Virus record (IMG/VR): IMGVR_UViG_3300042520_001788
Location: 1-38,169 of that record
Length of the DNA stretch: 38,169 nt
Origin: a virus
Direction: 5' to 3' (one strand)
Shown: positions 29,101 to 35,800 of the stretch, in pieces
Layout: each line of letters starts with the position of its first letter
How positions within the stretch are numbered: position 1 is the first letter of the stretch
Position numbers and translations under genes: made by a program
Notes under the pieces: generated by a model
What the model saw: the letters and a program-made list of their open reading frames with translations, nothing else
Database searches by the model: none
Told to the model about the DNA's origin: nothing

Positions 29101-30591
29101 GCCAATGATAATTTAGGATCTTGGTTCTGCGAAGATCCTCACTACTCTGACTACTATATTTCTAATTGGAATAACAAAGGGCGTATTGCTCTATATTCTC
29201 CATTTGCTAAGAGACAGCATTTAAAATCTTCTATATATCACACCAATGCATTTATTGATAATACTCAAATAAACGGACTGAGCCGAGTTGAGTTCTTTAA
29301 TAATGTAGCTCTTAAAGAAGAGCAGGGTGGTATTAATAAATTGATTCAAGTAGGAGATATATTAAAATCATTCCAAGACAGAAAGATTACCTCTGTGTAT
29401 ATACAAAAGGCATTTGCTCTTAATGGAGATGGAACGAACAATGTAATCCTCTCTGATAAGACATTTGCAGGTATTCGACCTCACGATGATGACTACGGTA
29501 CAATACACGCAGGATCAGTTTCTCGTGTAGAGAATAATGTATTCTTCTATGATTATTACAATTCTGCATTTGCAGTAGTAACAGCAGGTGGAGTTATTAA
29601 CATATGTGAACAAGACAAGAAGTTTTCAAAAGGGGTACGTGATTTAACGGCAAGAATAAATAATATTTACGGAGGTTATAACAACGCTAATATCTGGTCT
29701 CACATCAACCGTAATAATAACGAATATACATTTTATGTAAGCGATAAAGTTTCTAGTAACCTCCCTACACAAAATGAGATATCTGTTTTTGCCATGACTA
29801 AGCCAAACCAAATAATCTTAGTTGGCAATTACACAAGTGTATTATCTTCAGGTGACACTATTTTTATAGATGGATCTAGCAATCCTGAAAATAACGGTTC
29901 TTTTGTAATATCATCAGTATCATATAATGCAGGAACGGGATCTACTCAAGTATTAATCTCTAATCCTCCAATAGGTTTTGACAATGAGACAGGTCCAGGT
30001 GTTTCGCTCTATTACTACGGTGATTTTGAAGAAACTTCTGGAGAAGGTATGTCTTATTCCTATGAGAGAAATAGATGGATTACTCGTCTTCAACATGGCG
30101 TTGCTTTTGCCACTCAATTAGGTAACAGAGCTTACTCTACGGGAGGTGGAAATATATTTACATTTGGAGAGTTATATGAAGAGAATTTTGGCTCAGAATT
30201 AACTTTTTTAGGTTTAGTTAGAACCCAACAATTAGACTTTGTATTTAATGATAATCCAACGGTTGTGAAAAGATTCTACACTCACTTGCAACAGGCTAAC
30301 TACCCATTTTATGTACAGGTATCTGTTCCTGCGAATCAAACATATCCATTGGGCATGTCGAGTAATATTCCTTCAGCAGTTCTTAAAAATCAAGAGGGGT
30401 ACTACGTCTCAAGATATTTCAGAGATTTAAACGATCCTGCTTTTACCTCTCCTCTAGAGGCGAGAATGAATGGTAGAGAGCTTAGAGGATACGTATTAAA
30501 ACACACTCTAACAAACTCTGATACAAGCGTTAAAAAGATACTTATGAATGTTGGTGTTAACTTCGCAGCGTCAGAACCAATAATTCAGTAA
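26137..30591 (+). CDS. Giant tail 'muzzle'/tubular B-like protein (1484 aa)
   Basis: The 1484-residue protein is beta-rich, with high Asn, Thr, Tyr and Gly and few Lys/Cys, no membrane segments and no enzymatic motif. It starts MYSQSNFFYGGINTDDEDRL, similar in style to T7 gp12-like tail tubular proteins (a short N-terminal strand that packs against the ring), and its C-terminal part (ERNRWITRLQHGVAFATQLG) resembles beta-propeller/nozzle segments. In crass-like virions a protein of this size forms the muzzle at the end of the short tail. Its place after three ring candidates fits well. It is followed by a short gap with a TATATTTG box. Confidence 0.75.
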   Translation: MYSQSNFFYGGINTDDEDRLIPNTDFRDALYSRNYGINTSDEGALQSMTGNLLRTNNNLPIGINIVIGACEDTEGKEASTSGNLILFVWNDLDYHTIWRYSTQDLSYTKILESSILNFKLDYPIYHSAVVNNLLYWTDNYFNSYEGNDFNPPRKINIEKAILYTESGGTDPNGYSEITFDNLDWIKHPPLFSPEPEYFTDTTETANNLKNKLFQFRYQYIYDDNEESAWSPISIMALPPSGEYISQTVNIDPFIDNTIKLDISTGSSIVRLIRVAYRIGNTGEFFLYKEYDKLEEGWDNEDTETITFKNETSGPAISNSERNYDLIPQVAKAIEYLPSNEFAIGNYVEGYDKPEVSTSDFQFTIDRFAIEDTAFTTPLADFINAYISLGYRSQVISLCNYGGDDFVKYRFEPGDTIIIQLKDLDSYLNNTVLPDPALYFTVPEIDGALYGTDLSKIAYVNTLLIDFLAENGVNALVVPANTIVIGSNTISWDTLQLTAKTWFSQTEQQLDTSNTTSYNSKITVLRNNKSTRTFKTGASHEFAIQYYDRANRDGTAVLIPAGEVYNPFNTDLSDNNLNNNLGFNRQPYYTQMLLEIANDFQPPVWATNYQILYKPSTNIANFQQRSVKSIIYNPDNTISLILENYYKSDDNGQFIGASINQTPSQRDLVRFVRKRALFEKEKNEVLLAIGNDIITTSQATSSTYLFDLATYLTEAFDPGSDFNPVTGIYTVPATDNYNFSFLGQLLLTWESGYADPNSVTLIPGITINGGAFTQIAAPYGFAYPTSPITFNVNSQQYFSLTAGDQIKFYLKVGNEPIGPVYSPTATLDIEGLQVKVFNGLVDYDNYHYYPEYVTDDINKIQELNVMLYDPAGGPEGEEMITVNYFDSNLLGDYLQYTGENTNKTLVSGGFQIEIYTPKKQSENDPWFETGIEFPILNAHTEDRVHGGDTNQVLNITNAELNLDCGDVYIRQRIMATGYTYTGDLENIGDANDNLGSWFCEDPHYSDYYISNWNNKGRIALYSPFAKRQHLKSSIYHTNAFIDNTQINGLSRVEFFNNVALKEEQGGINKLIQVGDILKSFQDRKITSVYIQKAFALNGDGTNNVILSDKTFAGIRPHDDDYGTIHAGSVSRVENNVFFYDYYNSAFAVVTAGGVINICEQDKKFSKGVRDLTARINNIYGGYNNANIWSHINRNNNEYTFYVSDKVSSNLPTQNEISVFAMTKPNQIILVGNYTSVLSSGDTIFIDGSSNPENNGSFVISSVSYNAGTGSTQVLISNPPIGFDNETGPGVSLYYYGDFEETSGEGMSYSYERNRWITRLQHGVAFATQLGNRAYSTGGGNIFTFGELYEENFGSELTFLGLVRTQQLDFVFNDNPTVVKRFYTHLQQANYPFYVQVSVPANQTYPLGMSSNIPSAVLKNQEGYYVSRYFRDLNDPAFTSPLEARMNGRELRGYVLKHTLTNSDTSVKKILMNVGVNFAASEPIIQ

Positions 30592-30599
30592 TTTTTTTG

Positions 30600-30607
30600 T
30601 ATATTTG
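30600..30607 (+). promoter_or_regulatory. TAnnTTTG -7 element before the cargo-type genes
   Basis: TATATTTG is 20 nt before the ATG at 30628, in the only sizeable AT-rich gap after the muzzle gene. No -33 TTG at the proper distance. Confidence 0.45.
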
Positions 30608-30627
30608 AACTTTAAATTTATATTGAC

Positions 30628-31317
30628 ATGAGTTTAGCACTATTAGGAGCAATACAGGCCGCAGGCCAGATAGGCTACGGAGCATACCAACAAATACAAG
30701 CTAAGAATCTTCAGAAGAAACTTGGACCTCAACCTACGTATGATTTTGATTTTGCTAAGAGAGGCGTTGCAGGTCAATTAAACCTTGCTCAAGGCGAGGC
30801 TCCTGGGTTAACTCAACAACTACAGGCTGTTAATCAGAACGTGGCTAATACCACTCAGAACATAGCTAATATGGCACCTTCTGGAGCAGCAGGTCTTGGA
30901 GCCTTAGTTGGTGTTAACGCTAATGCTAATCAGTCATATGCTGACATTATCGGTCAGGGAGCTATGACAAAACAAGGTCTTATGCAGACTTATTTGCAGG
31001 GACTTGGCGGTCTACAGCCCTTTGCTGACCAAGCTTTTCAAACTAATAAATTCGTTCCTTACAAAGAAATGCAAGGAGATGTAAAAGATCTACAATTAGC
31101 AGGAACACAGAATATCGGAGGTGGTATAGCCTCAGGTTTTGATACTATTGGATCTTCAATCGCAGCTAACTCTGTAGGTGATCTAACTACTCAGGCAGTA
31201 ACTCTTAGAGGGTTGAATCTTAGTGAACAAGTAGTATTAGACGCGATAAAGGGTTTATCTCCAACAGATGCTACATACAGATTATATAAAACAGCTTATC
31301 CACAATACGTTAAATAA
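30628..31317 (+). CDS. Ala/Gln-rich internal virion protein candidate (229 aa)
   Basis: The protein has an N-terminal Gly/Ala-rich, membrane-seeking segment (MSLALLGAIQAAGQIGYGAY) followed by Gln/Asn/Ala-rich helices (QLQAVNQNVANTTQNIANMA) and no catalytic motif. Small Ala/Gln-rich proteins with a glycine-alanine hydrophobic start, located after tail genes, are typical of podovirus ejection proteins (compare T7 gp14 or P22 gp7), which form part of a channel into the host. It shares its stop base with the next start. The assignment is by composition and order. Confidence 0.6.
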   Translation: MSLALLGAIQAAGQIGYGAYQQIQAKNLQKKLGPQPTYDFDFAKRGVAGQLNLAQGEAPGLTQQLQAVNQNVANTTQNIANMAPSGAAGLGALVGVNANANQSYADIIGQGAMTKQGLMQTYLQGLGGLQPFADQAFQTNKFVPYKEMQGDVKDLQLAGTQNIGGGIASGFDTIGSSIAANSVGDLTTQAVTLRGLNLSEQVVLDAIKGLSPTDATYRLYKTAYPQYVK

Positions 31318-32798
31318 TGGCTTTAGAAACAAACGCTAGAATACCGAGTCCTTACGTATATCAACCAGTTGATTTTGGAGGTAAAATAGATGCTGAAGCG
31401 GCTAATAAAGCTGCTGCTCTAAAAGCAGGCGTACAGGCTAAAAAAGACTTAAAGACAAAGAACGATGCGGCTCTTGCTGTAAAACCTACGTGGACTACAG
31501 AAGGGGTGTTAAATGGTGCCATAGAGAATAAGGCAAACCAAATCCGTGATACGTATAGCAAGATGGCTGCGGCAGGTATCCCTATTTGGGACGCGACTAC
31601 TCCAGAGGGATCGGCCTTTGCTGAAGAGATTGCTAGCCTTAATAAATTCTCTAATGAGATGAAGGGTTATGAGCAAGATATTAATGAGATAGAAGGTATT
31701 AAAGGAGCTGACCAAGACGCTTATAAATTTTATGTTGAACAGATTGGAAAAGCTAAAGATCCATCGTCTGTAGATGCAATTGTTACAGATTACAGAGAGA
31801 ATAAAGAGCTTCTTGCTAAGGCTCCTGATAATAGGAAAATTGTAGATGAAACGGTTGGTCGAGTGCCTTTGGACACAGAAGTGGCTGATATTAAAGCGGC
31901 AGCTTTAAACATGAAGCAGATTGATTTGAAAAAAGAAATACCTTCAGATAAAATACAGCCTATTATAGATAAAATTAAAACCTCTAATGAAAGTCAGTTA
32001 GAGGAGAAGCTATTCAATTTTAAGAAAGATAAAGGAATCCCAGATGCTGAGTTTGATCAATACACCGATTACGATGATTATTTGGCCGATAAGGTTAGAA
32101 CAGCTGTCGCGTTACGTGCTAATGTGGGGGTACAAGTAAAAGGCACGATGACTATTAATGTCAATAATGCTGGTGGTTCAAATGAAACAAACACAGGTAA
32201 TACAGGTATTTCAGGACCAGGTAATGTTGGTTATCAATTTAATTCAATCGGGATTCCTGAAAATGTTGGTGGAGTTTTCATGATGCCAATAAATGTTAGT
32301 GATGATGCTATCAAAAATACAGGAGCTGCTATAGAAAATCGTGCTGGTCAGAATTACGTTAAACTTGAAGATCTTTGGAGATTTGAAGATAAAGATAATC
32401 CTCACTCTAAGATTCTATTAGATTGGGTATGGACAGAAAAGCAAGCGAAAGATAAAACTTGGAAACCAGACCAAGGTAGATATTACACTATAGACAATAA
32501 AGAAGTTGTAGGTAAACCTAGTAATATTATATGGGATCAAGATGGGAATGGTTGGGCAAACATTGATAGCGGATCAGGTAAAAATGTAAAGGTATTAATA
32601 TACCCTAAAACTCCAGATATTTACGGCAGTCAAAGCGATGTGACTAATAACTCTAAATCAAACGCTAAACAACTTCTAGTTACTTTTGATGAAGCTACTC
32701 CAAAAGGCACATTAGATTCTAAAGCTATGAGTGATCCTTGGGGTACTGTAAATAATATATTCAATAGAAAGACAGGTTTAGTTACAGATATTGAGTAA
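31317..32798 (+). CDS. Internal/cargo protein candidate (493 aa)
   Basis: Not recognised. The N-terminal 250 residues are a helical, Lys/Asp/Ala-rich rod (KAAALKAGVQAKKDLKTKND). The second half is beta-rich with a WDQDGNGWANIDSG segment that looks like a Ca-binding-type loop or beta hairpin, and ends polar (KTGLVTDIE). The first residues (ALETNARIPSPYVYQP) resemble the short N-terminal segment of other phage internal proteins. It lies between the Ala/Gln-rich protein and the giant gene and is joined to the former by one base, so a capsid-carried, ejected protein is likely. Confidence 0.6.
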   Translation: MALETNARIPSPYVYQPVDFGGKIDAEAANKAAALKAGVQAKKDLKTKNDAALAVKPTWTTEGVLNGAIENKANQIRDTYSKMAAAGIPIWDATTPEGSAFAEEIASLNKFSNEMKGYEQDINEIEGIKGADQDAYKFYVEQIGKAKDPSSVDAIVTDYRENKELLAKAPDNRKIVDETVGRVPLDTEVADIKAAALNMKQIDLKKEIPSDKIQPIIDKIKTSNESQLEEKLFNFKKDKGIPDAEFDQYTDYDDYLADKVRTAVALRANVGVQVKGTMTINVNNAGGSNETNTGNTGISGPGNVGYQFNSIGIPENVGGVFMMPINVSDDAIKNTGAAIENRAGQNYVKLEDLWRFEDKDNPHSKILLDWVWTEKQAKDKTWKPDQGRYYTIDNKEVVGKPSNIIWDQDGNGWANIDSGSGKNVKVLIYPKTPDIYGSQSDVTNNSKSNAKQLLVTFDEATPKGTLDSKAMSDPWGTVNNIFNRKTGLVTDIE

Positions 32799-32823
32799 GG
32801 TGCAAAACATAGAGTTTTCTTAT

Positions 32824-32831
32824 TATCTTTG
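32824..32831 (+). promoter_or_regulatory. TAnnTTTG -7 element before the giant gene
   Basis: TATCTTTG lies 26 nt before the ATG at 32858. A matching -33 element is not seen. Confidence 0.5.
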
Positions 32832-32857
32832 TTAAACTATAAAAACAAATCCTACGA

Positions 32858-35800
32858 ATGGCTAGCACGAAAGATCTATACGATGAGTTAAAGGGAAATC
32901 CTCTTGTTAATGTAAAAGATGACTATGAGACTTTTAATGCAAAGCTAAAAGACGCTAACTTTTTAAATCGTTTAGATGAAGTCATGACCAAATTTGGTAA
33001 GGACATCAATAATTACGATATTCCTAAAAAAAAAAAGGATGGCGAGGTCGAATCATCTCAGCCTACAGAGCAGCCATCAGCGACTACAGAGGAAACCCAA
33101 GCGGTTGGTGTTGAGCCTGAAGGAAGACCTGAAGAGGGAGAACCTGGATATAACCGTGAGTTAGGTCCCGATCAAGCATTTATAGATAGAGGCTTTACAG
33201 ATTACGGCACTTTTTGGCGTAATTTAAAGACTGGTGAAATTGTCTACAAGCCAAAAAAAGAGGCTAATAAGAAGCCTGATATGCCTGTTTCTGATTTACA
33301 GGAACCGCCTAAAGCTCCTGAAATGCCTGAGACTCCTGAGCTTATGGCTCCTGAGAAGCCTATTGAAGAGCAAGTCTTAGAAACACAGGCAGCTCAAACT
33401 CCAAATACAGATGTTAACAACTTAGACAAAACTACTGTAGTAGGTAGTGTTATTTCTGAGAAAGAGCCTGATGCAAATAAGGTTAATAAAATTGTAGATG
33501 ATGCCAATGCTGTATCAGGTAATACTTATAAAAGAAAGAAGAAGCCTACAGACAGCCCTAATCAAGCTGTAATTGCATATACTCCTAGTTCTGCAAGCGA
33601 TACAGTATACGTCTCTCAAAACGGCAAGGTTAAGTCTCTTGACAAGAGAAGCTCGGAATACTCAGAGATTATCAGTAAGAATCCGTACACAGTTCAATTA
33701 CAAAACTCAGAGGCTTTTAAGGATCTTTTACAACTCCAAAAGGAAGGAAATAAACAAGGTTTTCAAAACTATTTAGAGACTGCTGGTAATCCTGCTGCAC
33801 AAGAAATTGCAGACAGAGCCTTTGGTGGTTTTACGAATGAACCTATTATAGAATCTACTATCATCAGTGGAGACAATAAAGATCGTGAGATCCCTGTTCA
33901 AAACACTCTTTTAGGTAAATTAAAATCCACAAATTTATATCAAGCTACTGAAAGTCTATGGAATAATATCATCAATAAAAATGTTGATCGTCCATGGCAA
34001 GAGGAGAAGGAATATGACACGGAGGATTTCATTAACAATATTGATCCAAGTTTGAGTGAGGAAGAGAAGCAATCTCAACAAGCATTTGACGTAGCTTTTC
34101 AAGCAGGCACGGAAAAGACAGTCGCTAAAGAACCAAGAAAGTTATCAAAGCCTTTGTATATAAATACAATTGACGAAAATCTTTTGTATACTCAATTAGA
34201 AGAGAAAAGAAAGGGGCCTGAGTTTATAAAAATAAATCCTAAGACCGGTGCCTACGAATTTCCTAATGCAAAAGATGTTAATGATTTCTATGAAATAGAA
34301 GGTAATCGCGTAGGCAGAAAAATGGCTGAGTCCTTTATGAAAGAATGGGATGCCTCACCGGAGCAAAGTGAATTTAGAAAAAACGGTTACAATCAATATA
34401 AATATCAAGTATATAAGGATTATAAAAACTGGCCTATAAATGGAAGCGGAAGTAATTTAGAGTTTTCTTTAGAGACTATAAAAAATAAAGAGGCAGAAGC
34501 AGACTTTAATGATCTTAATGAAAATGGATATAAAGATGCATACAGCACTCAGATTAAAAGCCCTTATGATGTTCAATCAGAAATTGACAACATAAAGAAA
34601 ATATTAGATGCTCAACCTAATATGCCATATGCTGAAAAGCAAAAATTATATAATCAATGGGGAAGTCTTAATGACTCTCTTCTATTTATATATGAGCAAA
34701 ACATTCAAGATTACGCAACGTATTTAAGGAATAAAGGCCATGAAAAGGAGGCTGCTGATATGCTCTCTACTTATAACTATTATAAGAGAAAGACAGGTGG
34801 ATTCCAAACTATGCCTGTAAGTGAATTAGATGATGCGGACAAGCGTGTTATAATGAACCTTCGCAATCAGGCTGTAAATACTACTATGCGTTATTTACAG
34901 TCTAAATATCAAACTCTTTCAAATACAGTAGATATACTTACATATCAAAAACTTGCTCAAAAACCAATGCAAGTTGTGTCATCTCAATTTGAAATTCTTA
35001 AATCTATTGGTGCTTTAGATGAGAATGGCAATATAAACCCTTCCGCTAAAATTAAGCAGAGCGATCAAGTCAAATTAAGTGATGCAGTACTTAAGATAAA
35101 TTTAGCTAAGGATCAAGTTGCAAGTGCGGCAGAGTCGACAGGAGCAACTCCAGAGAATCTTAACGAGTTAAAAAGATTAGGTGAGAAACTAGGTAATTTG
35201 CAAAGTGTAGAGTTCTCTTTCTACCAAAACTATGCAATGAATGACCTTCGAGAGGAAGATGAGAACGAAAAAAGAAATCAAAAGATAGCCGAGGATAGAA
35301 TGAAGTCAGAGGACTTCTTTACTTCCTTCTTCTATACGGCATTATATGGAGGTAGTAATCTATTTGTATCAGGACTATCTACGCTTGCTAAATTAGGTAA
35401 AGTCCCTGATAATATTGCCGATGCACTTGGAGATGAAACTCAACTATTTGACACTTGGTCAGCTCATGTAGATGAATTGATTAAGGACATGAATGGCTAC
35501 CAACCCCAAGATATGGAGGGACTTTCAGGTATGCAGCAGTTTTGGATGAACACAACAGCAGGTATTGGTAATTTAGGTGCTATGGCTCTTACTGGAATAG
35601 TAGGAGGTCCTCTATTAACAGGTCTTACAATGATGTCAGATATGACTGACATGGCTAAGTCATATGGACTAGATGACGATGAAGCAGCTCAATTTGGATT
35701 ACTTACCTCCCTTGTTCTTGGTAAAATTACTCAAATAGTTCCTGAATCAAAAAACTTCTACGATGGCTTAAAACCTTCTATTAAAAATATTCTTAAGGAA

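Noticed and set aside
33573-33776. Plus-strand frame inside the giant gene
   Set aside because: Alternative-frame shadow starting at TTG; the giant frame is open throughout and has coherent composition.
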